From assembly GCA_902788205.1 (NCBI GenBank), contig CADAJJ010000001.1, positions 1 to 64,000 on the forward strand: 64,000 nt of DNA, written 5' to 3'. Below are positions 25,881 through 33,601 of the stretch, one piece after another. Position 1 is the first letter of the stretch. Each line of letters opens with the position of its first letter. Origin of the DNA: RUG023 sp900315435 (GTDB lineage: Bacteria; Spirochaetota; Spirochaetia; Sphaerochaetales; Sphaerochaetaceae). Below the pieces are notes generated by a model. It ran no database searches, was not told the DNA's origin, and worked only from the letters and a program-made list of their open reading frames with translations. The translations under genes were made by a program, and so were the position numbers.

Positions 25881-27131
25881 CTATTGGTTTTTCGCATCAA
25901 GCCGCTCTTTGGCGATTGCCAGCATCAGCTTGATCCGGTTCTCCTGGTTCACATGGCTGGCCGACGGGTCGTAGTCGATCGGGACGATATTGGCGTCGGG
26001 CACCTTTTCGCGCACCGCATGGACCATGCCCTTGGCGACGATATGGTTGGGTAGGCATCCGAACGGCTGGGTGCAGATGATGTTGGAATACCCAAGGTGG
26101 ACCAGCTCCATCATCTCTGCCGTGAGCAGCCATCCTTCGCCCATCTTGACTCCGTAATCCAAGAGATCCCTGTCGTATTCCTTTTCCTTGAGATACGGTG
26201 CAGGCGCGATGTAGCAGTCGTGTCTCTTGATGGCGTCGATCATCTTCTTCTCTCCTTTGTAGAAGAATTTCAGGACACGTTGGGTGATGACGCTCTGCAG
26301 GAAGAGGTGTCCGTAGTATTTGCGGTCGAGCCTGGCGTTGTCAAAACCGTAGTAGAAGAAGTTCATGACGTTGGGAATCATCACCTCGCAGCCGTTTTCC
26401 TCGAGGAATTTCTGCAGTTGGTTGTTGCCCAGGTCGGAATACTTCATGTAGATCTCGCCGACAATGCCGACTTTGATCTTCGGCACCCGTTTGACCGGGA
26501 TGGCGGCGAATTCGTCGACGATTTGTCTGAAGTTCTCGTCCATGTGCCTGCCAAAGTAGCCGTGGTTGGACTTGAACTTCGCACCCATGATCTTGACCCA
26601 GCGCTGGATCAAGGCGTCCGTGTCTCCCTTGTGGGTCTCGTAGGGACGGGTCTGGTTGGCGACGGTCATGATCAGGTCGCCATAGACCGCCGCGGCATAG
26701 GCCTGCGCGACCATCAGCGGGGTCAGCTTGAAGCCCGGGTTCTCATCCATTCCCTTGAAATTCAGGCTGATGACGGGGACGTAGTCAAAGCCACAGGCTG
26801 CCAGCGCCTTCTTCAGAAGGAACAAGTAGTTCGAGGCACGGCAGCCACCTCCGGTCTGGGTGATCAGCAGGGCGACCTTGCGGGTGTCCCACCTGCCACT
26901 CTTCAAGGCATCGATGAACTGGCCGATGACCAACTGGGCCGGATAGCAGATATCGTTGTTCACGTAGCGCAGCCCCTCGCGGATCACGTTCGGTCCCCTG
27001 TTGTCGAGCACCTCGGTATGGTAGCCATGGTTGGCGAAAATCTCCCGCTCGAGCGCAAAGTGGATCGGGAGCATGTCTGGGGCGAGGAGCGTGTAGTCCT
27101 TGCGCATCTCCTTGGTAAACGGCTGGCTCAT
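25881..27131 (-). CDS. 2-hydroxyacyl-CoA dehydratase activase-related protein, C-terminal half
   Basis: This 416-residue protein matches the C-terminal part of the very large dehydratase-activase proteins of anaerobes: it begins SQPFTKEMRKDYTLLAPDMLPIHF and has TQTGGGCRASNYLFLL and a cysteine in IICTQPFGCLPNHI. Those proteins are usually one chain of about 1400 residues. Here the ATG at 27131 overlaps the TGA of the preceding gene, so the two halves are made as separate, coupled polypeptides. The likely role is assembly or activation of a radical Fe-S dehydratase; the actual partner is not in the window. The same frame is open about 105 codons upstream of this ATG. Confidence 0.85.
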   Translation of the reverse strand: MSQPFTKEMRKDYTLLAPDMLPIHFALEREIFANHGYHTEVLDNRGPNVIREGLRYVNNDICYPAQLVIGQFIDALKSGRWDTRKVALLITQTGGGCRASNYLFLLKKALAACGFDYVPVISLNFKGMDENPGFKLTPLMVAQAYAAAVYGDLIMTVANQTRPYETHKGDTDALIQRWVKIMGAKFKSNHGYFGRHMDENFRQIVDEFAAIPVKRVPKIKVGIVGEIYMKYSDLGNNQLQKFLEENGCEVMIPNVMNFFYYGFDNARLDRKYYGHLFLQSVITQRVLKFFYKGEKKMIDAIKRHDCYIAPAPYLKEKEYDRDLLDYGVKMGEGWLLTAEMMELVHLGYSNIICTQPFGCLPNHIVAKGMVHAVREKVPDANIVPIDYDPSASHVNQENRIKLMLAIAKERLDAKNQ

Positions 27132-30055
27132 TGGTTGTTCTTCTCCTCGATGGCCGAGAGCAGGCTGCGGAGCCTGATACGGACCGCTCCCAGATTGGTG
27201 ATCTCGTCGATCTTGATCTGGGTGTAGATCTTGTCCTTCTGCTTCAGGATGGCACGTACCTCGTCGGTGGTCACTGCGTCCAGACCGCACCCGAAGCTGA
27301 CCAGCTGGACCACCTGCATGTCGTTCTTGTCCAGCGTGTATCTGGCGGCGTCGTACATGCGGGCGTGGAAGGTCCACTGGTTGAGTACCCCGCGTTTCTC
27401 GTAGCCCATCAGCGGAGCGAGGGAATCCTCGCTGACCACGGCGCATCCAAGCTGCAGCATCAGCCTGTCGATGCCATGGTTGATTTCCGGGTCGTTATGG
27501 TAGGGGCGTCCTACCACCACAAGGATCGGCATGTGTCTCTGGCGCGCCAAGGTGATGATTTTGGCCGCCTGGCTTCGCACCGCCTTCTGGTAATCCCGGT
27601 AGGCCTGATAGGCTTTGCCCGATGCCTCCCGGATTTCCTTCATGGTGAACGTTCCCAAATCCTTCAGGATGGCGCTCATCCGTTTGGGAAAGTAGGCCTC
27701 GTCGCCTAGGGAGACAAAGGGATCCAGGAACCGCACGTGTCCCTCGCTCAGCTCGGGAATATTGTGTTGGATCACCTGCGGGTAGTAGGCGACGATCGGA
27801 CAGTTGAAATGGTTGTCCCCCTTGCGCTCGTCGACATTGTAGGAGGAACAGGGATAGAAAATCGTCTTGATTCCCGCCTGTATCATCTCCTCGATGTGCC
27901 CATGGACCAGTTTGGCAGGGTAGCAGATCGTATCGCTGGGAATCGTCGCCTGACCATCAAGATAGGTCTGCCGGCTGGACTGCCTGCTGACCAGCACCTT
28001 GTAGCCGAGGGACGTGAAGAAGGTATGCCAGAAGGGAAGGAACTCCCAGTTGCCCAACACCATCGGTATGCCGATTTCTCCCCGCTTTCCCTCCTGCGGC
28101 TGGAAATGCTCCATGTAGGTTTCCTTGAAGGCCATGATGTCGAGCACCGTCGGGTCCTCGATGAAGGCGGCAGGGTTGGTCATGCGCTCGCACTTGTTCC
28201 CGCTGACCATCCGTCTGCCTCCATCAAAGGTGTTGACGGTCAGCTGGCAATGGTTGGTGCACCCCTTGCACTGCATGGTCCTCGTCGTATGGACGAAGCT
28301 TTGCAACTGCTCCAGATCCAGCATCGTCCGTTCCTTCGGAGCTTTCTGGTGCTGCCGCATCGCATAGAGTGCGCAGCCATAGGCGCCCATCAGTCCCGCC
28401 TGGTCGACCCGGACCACTTCGGTCTGCAGCTCCTGCTCGAAAGCGCGGAGCACCGCATCGTTCAGGAAGGTCCCGCCTTGGACGACGATATGGCGGCCGA
28501 GGGTGGTGGCGTCAGTGGAACGGATCACCTTGTACAGCGCGTTCTTGACGACGCTGATGGCAAGGCCGGCAAAAATGTCGGAAACCTGGGCACCATCCTT
28601 CTGGGCCTGCTTGACCTGACTGTTCATGAAGACCGTGCACCGGCTTCCCAAATCGACCGGACGGGTCGACTGCAGGGCGAGCCGGGCGGCTTCTCCGGCA
28701 CTATAACCGAGCGCATTGCTGAAGGTCTGCAGGAAAGAGCCGCAACCGGAGGAGCATGCCTCGTTCAGGAAGATATCGTCCACCGCGCCATCGCGGATCT
28801 TGAAGCATTTGATATCCTGTCCGCCGATGTCGATGATGAAATCGACGTCAGGCATGAACGTGCGCGCCGCGATGAAATGGGCGATTGTCTCGACGATGGA
28901 GTATTCCAGGTTGAAGCCGTTCTTGACCAACGCCTCTCCGTAACCGGTGCTGCAGCCCTTTTGCAGATGGACCTTGGGGTACTTGCTCTGCACGTCGATC
29001 AGGAACTGGCGGACTGCCTCGACGGGGTTTCCGTTGTTGTTCTCGTAGCGGCTGTAGAGCAGGTTTCCCTCGGGGTCTACCAGGCAGCTCTTGATGGTGG
29101 TCGAACCGGAGTCGATGCCGACAAAGGCATCCCCCTCGTAGGTCTCGATATCCCGTTTGGGCAACTTTGCCTTGGCATGCCGTTCCTGGAACGCCCTCAG
29201 TTCGGATCCGTCCTTGAACAGCGGTTCCAAGGAGGAATAGGTCCCCTTGTTGGTATAGTTGGACAGTTCGTTCCGCAAGCTTTGATAATCGGTCTCTCCC
29301 GCTCCCGGAGCGAGGGCGGTGCCCAGAGCGACGTAGTACAGGGAGTTCTCCGGACAGAGTCCATGGGTGTGGAGCGCCCTGTCGAAACAAGCCCTCAGTT
29401 GGCTGAGGAAGGTAAGGGGGCCGCCGAGGTAGACGACGTTACCCTTGATCGGACGTCCCTGGGCGAGGCCGCCGATAGTCTGGTTGACCACCGCCTGAAA
29501 AATCGAGACGATGATGTCGCTTTTCTTCGCCCCTTGGTTGACCAGGGGCTGGACGTCGGTCTTGGCGAAGACGCCGCAGCGGCTGGCGATCGTGTAGCTT
29601 TGGGTCGCTTCCTTGGCCAGGTCGTCAAGCTGGTCGCTGCTCAGGCCAAGCAGGCTCGCCATCTGGTCGATGAAGCTGCCAGTCCCGCCGGCGCAGGTGC
29701 CGTTCATGCGGACCTCCAGGTTTCCGTCAAGAAACAGGATTTTCGCGTCCTCGCCACCAAGCTCGATGACGACGTTGCTGCCGGGCAGGTATTTCAGGAC
29801 GGCGGTACGGGTGGCGTAGACCTCCTGCACGAAGGGCAGGTGCAGGTTCTGGGCCATGCCCATGCCTGCCGATCCGGAAATGGAAATAGCGCATTTCCGG
29901 TCCTGCAGCAGCGGCCGCATCTTCTCGAGCAGGCTCAATGCCGTCTCGGGGATTTGGGAGTAATGTCTCTGGTAATGGGAAAAAAGCAAATTGCCCTGCT
30001 CGTCGAGCAGGACGCACTTCATCGTCGTGGATCCCACATCAAGTCCGAGTCTCAC
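27128..30055 (-). CDS. Acyl-CoA dehydratase activase, tandem BadF/HgdC ATPase domains
   Basis: ATP-dependent activator of the kind that drives an electron into 2-hydroxyacyl-CoA or benzoyl-CoA enzymes. The 975-residue chain has two ASKHA ATPase domains. The first begins RLGLDVGSTTMKCVL and carries cluster cysteines in NGTCAGGTGS and SRCGVF. The second begins FVGIDSGSTTIKSCL and carries EACSSGCGSF and GSRCTVFMN. A DUF2229-type region rich in Cys follows (CKGCTNHC, YPCSSYN). The 5' ATG overlaps the thiI stop and the 3' end overlaps the next gene, so four genes form one tight operon. The substrate enzyme is unknown. Confidence 0.9.
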   Translation of the reverse strand: MRLGLDVGSTTMKCVLLDEQGNLLFSHYQRHYSQIPETALSLLEKMRPLLQDRKCAISISGSAGMGMAQNLHLPFVQEVYATRTAVLKYLPGSNVVIELGGEDAKILFLDGNLEVRMNGTCAGGTGSFIDQMASLLGLSSDQLDDLAKEATQSYTIASRCGVFAKTDVQPLVNQGAKKSDIIVSIFQAVVNQTIGGLAQGRPIKGNVVYLGGPLTFLSQLRACFDRALHTHGLCPENSLYYVALGTALAPGAGETDYQSLRNELSNYTNKGTYSSLEPLFKDGSELRAFQERHAKAKLPKRDIETYEGDAFVGIDSGSTTIKSCLVDPEGNLLYSRYENNNGNPVEAVRQFLIDVQSKYPKVHLQKGCSTGYGEALVKNGFNLEYSIVETIAHFIAARTFMPDVDFIIDIGGQDIKCFKIRDGAVDDIFLNEACSSGCGSFLQTFSNALGYSAGEAARLALQSTRPVDLGSRCTVFMNSQVKQAQKDGAQVSDIFAGLAISVVKNALYKVIRSTDATTLGRHIVVQGGTFLNDAVLRAFEQELQTEVVRVDQAGLMGAYGCALYAMRQHQKAPKERTMLDLEQLQSFVHTTRTMQCKGCTNHCQLTVNTFDGGRRMVSGNKCERMTNPAAFIEDPTVLDIMAFKETYMEHFQPQEGKRGEIGIPMVLGNWEFLPFWHTFFTSLGYKVLVSRQSSRQTYLDGQATIPSDTICYPAKLVHGHIEEMIQAGIKTIFYPCSSYNVDERKGDNHFNCPIVAYYPQVIQHNIPELSEGHVRFLDPFVSLGDEAYFPKRMSAILKDLGTFTMKEIREASGKAYQAYRDYQKAVRSQAAKIITLARQRHMPILVVVGRPYHNDPEINHGIDRLMLQLGCAVVSEDSLAPLMGYEKRGVLNQWTFHARMYDAARYTLDKNDMQVVQLVSFGCGLDAVTTDEVRAILKQKDKIYTQIKIDEITNLGAVRIRLRSLLSAIEEKNNQ

Positions 30056-31257
30056 GCTTCTGCATCCTTCAGTTCCGTACCGTGTACGTTGAAATCGATG
30101 GCGACGGTCTCCTGGACCGCCTTCTGGAGCAACTCGTCCATCTGCAGGTCAAGGAAATGCCTGCTCGCCGTTTGCTTGTCCGGGTGCACCAACGGGTGCT
30201 TCGGGCTGAAGACCACGCAACAGTCCTCGTAGGGGAGGATCGAGGTCTCGTAGGTACCGATCTTCTTGGCCAGATCCATGATTTCCCCCTTGGACATGCC
30301 TACCAAGGGCCGGAGGACCAGCCGGTCGCTCATGCTGTCGGAGAAGGACATGGAGTCCAGCGTCTGGCTGGCCACCTGGCTGAGGGCCTCGCCGGTGACG
30401 ATGGCGGTGGCATCTTCTTTCTCGGCGAGCATGTTGCCCACCTTCATCATCGCCGCCCGGAACATCAGCGTGGTCTCGTCCTCGGGCGCATGGTCCCTGA
30501 TCCAGAGTTGCTGTTCGGTGAATGGGACGACATGGAGCCGCATGCCCTGGTTGTAGGGGGCGAGGATGCTGGCGAGTTTCTTCACCTTGTCCAGCGCTTC
30601 CTGGCTGGTATAGGGGTAGGCATGGAAATAGACCGCTTCCATCTTCAGGCCGCGGCCCGCCATCTTGTAGCAGGCGACAGGGCTGTCGATGCCGCCGGAA
30701 AGCAACAGCATCGCCTTGCCGGCGGTGGTGCAGGGCAGTCCGTCCGGACCCGATTGCGGAGAGGCATACACATAGGCTCTGTCGCGAATCTCGCAGAACA
30801 GACGGAACTGCGGGTGGTGGACATCCACGCGCATGCCCGGATAGGTGGACAGCACGATGCCGCCGAGCTTGCTCTCGATGTCATAGCTGAGCATCGGAAA
30901 GAGCTTGTCGCTCCGTCTTGCCTCGACCTTGAAGGTTCCCGTCCCGGCGTCGAACGGAGGCTGGGCGATGACCTTCCGGGCCGTCTCGACAATCGCATCC
31001 CAGTCTTTCTCGCAGGAAAGGCATTTGGAGTAGCCGACCACGCCGAAAGTGGTGCGGAAAGCCATATCCATGATTTCTTCGGGGCACTCGTTGGTGATGT
31101 CGAAATACAGGCGTCCCTTCTGCTTGTGCTCCTCGCTGTGGTAGGGTTTCAGCTTGCTCTTGATATTCTGCTTGAGCCGCTTCTCGAAGAAGCCGCGGTT
31201 CAGTCCTTTCAGGGAAATCTCGCCCATACGGACGAGTATCGACGTATAGTTGTCCAT
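30052..31257 (-). CDS. thiI: tRNA 4-thiouridine synthase ThiI
   Basis: Adenylates U8 of tRNA and installs sulfur to form 4-thiouridine, and can supply sulfur for thiamine. The 401-residue protein has an N-terminal ferredoxin-like and THUMP region (ILVRMGEISLKGLNRGFFE), then the PP-loop LLLSGGIDSPVACYK and the CCVVF cysteines near residue 350. There is no C-terminal rhodanese domain; this short form relies on a dedicated cysteine desulfurase, which is encoded immediately upstream. I prefer ATG 31257 because GGAGG is 6 bases upstream; 31260 is too close. Confidence 0.94.
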   Translation of the reverse strand: MDNYTSILVRMGEISLKGLNRGFFEKRLKQNIKSKLKPYHSEEHKQKGRLYFDITNECPEEIMDMAFRTTFGVVGYSKCLSCEKDWDAIVETARKVIAQPPFDAGTGTFKVEARRSDKLFPMLSYDIESKLGGIVLSTYPGMRVDVHHPQFRLFCEIRDRAYVYASPQSGPDGLPCTTAGKAMLLLSGGIDSPVACYKMAGRGLKMEAVYFHAYPYTSQEALDKVKKLASILAPYNQGMRLHVVPFTEQQLWIRDHAPEDETTLMFRAAMMKVGNMLAEKEDATAIVTGEALSQVASQTLDSMSFSDSMSDRLVLRPLVGMSKGEIMDLAKKIGTYETSILPYEDCCVVFSPKHPLVHPDKQTASRHFLDLQMDELLQKAVQETVAIDFNVHGTELKDAEA

Positions 31258-32390
31258 CATGCACCTCCCAGGATGGAGAGAAGCGTGTCGCAGAGACCTT
31301 CCACCTCTTCCGTGGTATTGTCGGTTCCGAACGAGATCCGGATCGCCCCTTTGGCAATGGACGGCTCCTGCCGCATCGCCATCAGGATCGAGCCCTGGTG
31401 GCCCTTGGCGTTGTTGGAGCAGGCGGATCCCGAGGAAACGCAGTAGTCCTTGTCATAGAGCATCCGGGTCAGCACCTCGCTTGGAAGCTTGTCGTTGCTG
31501 ATTGTGAGGATGGCCGGCGAGGAGTGTTCCTCGGGGGTCACGAAATGGATGTGCGGGCAGGTGGAGAGGCGCTGCCTGACAATCGCGTTCAATGCCCGAT
31601 AGGTGGCGGCGTGGGTTTCCAGGTGCTCCACCGCGTCGGCGATGGCGACCGTCATCGCCTCGATGCCTGGCAGGTTTTCCGTCCCCGGCCTGAGCGCCTT
31701 CTCCTGTTCGCCGCCACGGCTCAGGGCGGTGATGCCGGCATCCTTGTTGTACAGGAGCCCGACCCCCTTGGGTCCGTGGAGCTTGTGGGCGCTGAAAGCG
31801 GCGCTGTCGACACCTAACGCATGCAAGTCCATGGGAATTTTTCCCAGCGCTTGGGTGGCGTCGGTATGGACATGGATCTTGCGTCCGATGGCATGTTCCT
31901 GCTTCCTGACCACCTGGACGATCTCCTCTACCGGCTGGATGGTGCCGACCACGTTGTTGACCAGCATGCAACAGACCAGCCTTGTCCGCTCGGTCAGCAC
32001 GCTGGCGATTTCCTTCGGGTCCAGGAAGCCACCAGGAGCGTCAACGGTGACGATATTCCATCCCAATCGTTTCAAAAGCCTGGCGTAGCCTGTGACAGCG
32101 CTGTGCTCGATGGCGGGGATGACGATGTCCCCGGGCTGCTGGGCCCAGAGATAGTTCTCCAGGATGATGCCGTCGCTTTCCGTGGCGCAACTGGTGAAGG
32201 TGAGCGTGGATGGTTCCACGCGTAGCAGCCGGGCGATTTCCGAGCGGTCTTCCTCCAGCCTCTTCCTTGCTTTCAGCCCTTCCTTGTGGAGGGACGAGGG
32301 ATTCCCCCACCAAGCGGTGGAGGCGCGGTTATAGGCGTCGAGTGCGGCGTCACTTATCCTAGTTGTTGCTGCGTTATCGAAATAGGCCAT
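31257..32390 (-). CDS. Cysteine desulfurase (NifS/IscS family)
   Basis: Pyridoxal-phosphate enzyme that releases sulfur from cysteine as a protein persulfide. The 377-residue product begins MAYFDNAATT and has the PLP lysine in SAHKLHGPKGVG and the active-site Cys in SSGSACSNNAKG. Its position directly before thiI points to a role in tRNA thiolation, as for the NifZ-ThiI pair of Bacillus. It is the first gene of a four-gene minus-strand operon. ATG 32390 was chosen over 32441, which is upstream of the predicted -10 box. Confidence 0.93.
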   Translation of the reverse strand: MAYFDNAATTRISDAALDAYNRASTAWWGNPSSLHKEGLKARKRLEEDRSEIARLLRVEPSTLTFTSCATESDGIILENYLWAQQPGDIVIPAIEHSAVTGYARLLKRLGWNIVTVDAPGGFLDPKEIASVLTERTRLVCCMLVNNVVGTIQPVEEIVQVVRKQEHAIGRKIHVHTDATQALGKIPMDLHALGVDSAAFSAHKLHGPKGVGLLYNKDAGITALSRGGEQEKALRPGTENLPGIEAMTVAIADAVEHLETHAATYRALNAIVRQRLSTCPHIHFVTPEEHSSPAILTISNDKLPSEVLTRMLYDKDYCVSSGSACSNNAKGHQGSILMAMRQEPSIAKGAIRISFGTDNTTEEVEGLCDTLLSILGGA

Positions 32391-32406
32391 AGATACCTGC
32401 TCTGAA

Positions 32407-32435
32407 TATGTACCCAATAACGGCAAAATAAGCAA
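32407..32435 (-). promoter_or_regulatory. Promoter of the desulfurase-thiI-activase operon
   Basis: Minus-strand TTGCTT (32435-32430) and TACATA (32412-32407) are 17 bases apart. The -10 box ends 16 bases before the ATG at 32390. It is back-to-back with the aroB promoter. Confidence 0.55.
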
Positions 32436-32452
32436 GGACAAGGAGCCTTCGC

Positions 32453-32481
32453 TTGTAACAGATGGCGTAAACTGGTAAAAA
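32453..32481 (+). promoter_or_regulatory. Promoter of aroB (TTGTAA-N17-TAAAAA)
   Basis: TTGTAA at 32453-32458 and TAAAAA at 32476-32481, spacer 17. The start codon is 10 bases after the -10 box and no Shine-Dalgarno is seen, so the leader would be only about 4 bases. Confidence 0.5.
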
Positions 32482-32491
32482 ATATGAAGCT

Positions 32492-33553
32492 ATGGACGAA
32501 CTTTGGAAAACGACGCTGGCCGGAGGAAAAACGACCACCGTCCTGATTGCGCGGGGTTTACCGGATCTATCCCATCACCTAGGGGAATATGGGCGTAACG
32601 TGATGTGGGTGTTCGACACCCATACCGCCAAGTTCTTCAAGCAGCTTCCCCCGAACAACATCGTGCTGGAAAGCGGCGAGACGAACAAAAACATCAACAG
32701 CCTGCTGCGGATCATGGGCAGCGCCGCCGACTATGGGATGGCCCGTGACAGCCGTTTTATCGGCTTCGGCGGGGGAGTGGTCTGCGACATGGCGGCCCTG
32801 GCCGCATCGCTGTACATGCGTGGTTGCCGCCTGACCTTGGTGCCTACCACGCTGCTGTGCATGTGCGACGCCACCCTCGGGGGCAAGACCGCCATCGACT
32901 TCCAAGGCAACAAGAACCTGATCGGCAGCTTCTATCCTGCCGACGAGGTGCTGGTCTGCACCGACACGCTCCGTACCTTGCCCGACAAAGAATACCACAA
33001 TGGAATGGGGGAGATCCTGAAGCATGCCCTGCTCAGCCCTGATACCGAGCTGTACAAGTTCCTGTTGGCGCACCGCTCCGAGATTCTGAAGCGTGACCAG
33101 CAGATCGTGGAGAAGATGCTGGAACTTTCGCTGGCCGTCAAGCGCTTCTATCTGGAGCAGGACCCGACCGAGACCAAGGGAATCCGGCAGATGCTGAACC
33201 TGGGACATACGTTCGGCCACGCGCTGGAGTCGATCAGCCACTTCGGAACCTTCAGCCACGGAGAGTGCGTCGCCTGGGGGACCTGCAAGGCGCTGGAAGC
33301 CGGCATGGAGGCGGGCGTCTGCGACAAAGGCTTTGGCGAAAGCGGCATCAAGCTCTTCAAGCTCTTCGGCTACGACACCGATTACCGCATCGGACGAGGC
33401 GAGTGGCTGGAGTACCGCGAGCATATCGCCCATGACAAGAAGAAGGTGGACGGCAAGATCCGTTTCGTCATCCCCGAGAAGCAAGGATCCTGCCTGCTGA
33501 TGCCATTGGCGGAAACGATGATCCAGCATTTGGTCATCCAGCAGTATTCTTGA
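32492..33553 (+). CDS. aroB: 3-dehydroquinate synthase
   Basis: Converts DAHP to 3-dehydroquinate, step two of the shikimate pathway, with NAD and a divalent metal. The 353-residue product has the GFGGGVVCDMAALAAS nucleotide loop, VPTTLLCMCDATLGGKTAID, and the metal-binding NLGHTFGHALE. These are all features of the DHQS family. A relative with a different substrate (2-deoxy-scyllo-inosose synthase) is possible but unlikely in this context. The window also encodes an AroH-type chorismate mutase further on, so aromatic synthesis genes are scattered. Confidence 0.88.
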   Translation: MDELWKTTLAGGKTTTVLIARGLPDLSHHLGEYGRNVMWVFDTHTAKFFKQLPPNNIVLESGETNKNINSLLRIMGSAADYGMARDSRFIGFGGGVVCDMAALAASLYMRGCRLTLVPTTLLCMCDATLGGKTAIDFQGNKNLIGSFYPADEVLVCTDTLRTLPDKEYHNGMGEILKHALLSPDTELYKFLLAHRSEILKRDQQIVEKMLELSLAVKRFYLEQDPTETKGIRQMLNLGHTFGHALESISHFGTFSHGECVAWGTCKALEAGMEAGVCDKGFGESGIKLFKLFGYDTDYRIGRGEWLEYREHIAHDKKKVDGKIRFVIPEKQGSCLLMPLAETMIQHLVIQQYS

Positions 33554-33601
33554 TTCCTAAGGGACAGCCAATCTCCCGAGGCCTGCGCCCTGGGGCGCGG
33601 C

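Noticed and set aside
27737..30232. Open frame of 831 codons on the plus strand
   Set aside because: Antisense shadow of the dehydratase activase; no ribosome site or known motif.
33554..33601. GC-rich hairpin between aroB and the helicase gene
   Set aside because: GCGCCC and GGGCGC can pair, but the loop is too tight and no T-run follows on either strand; too weak to call a terminator.
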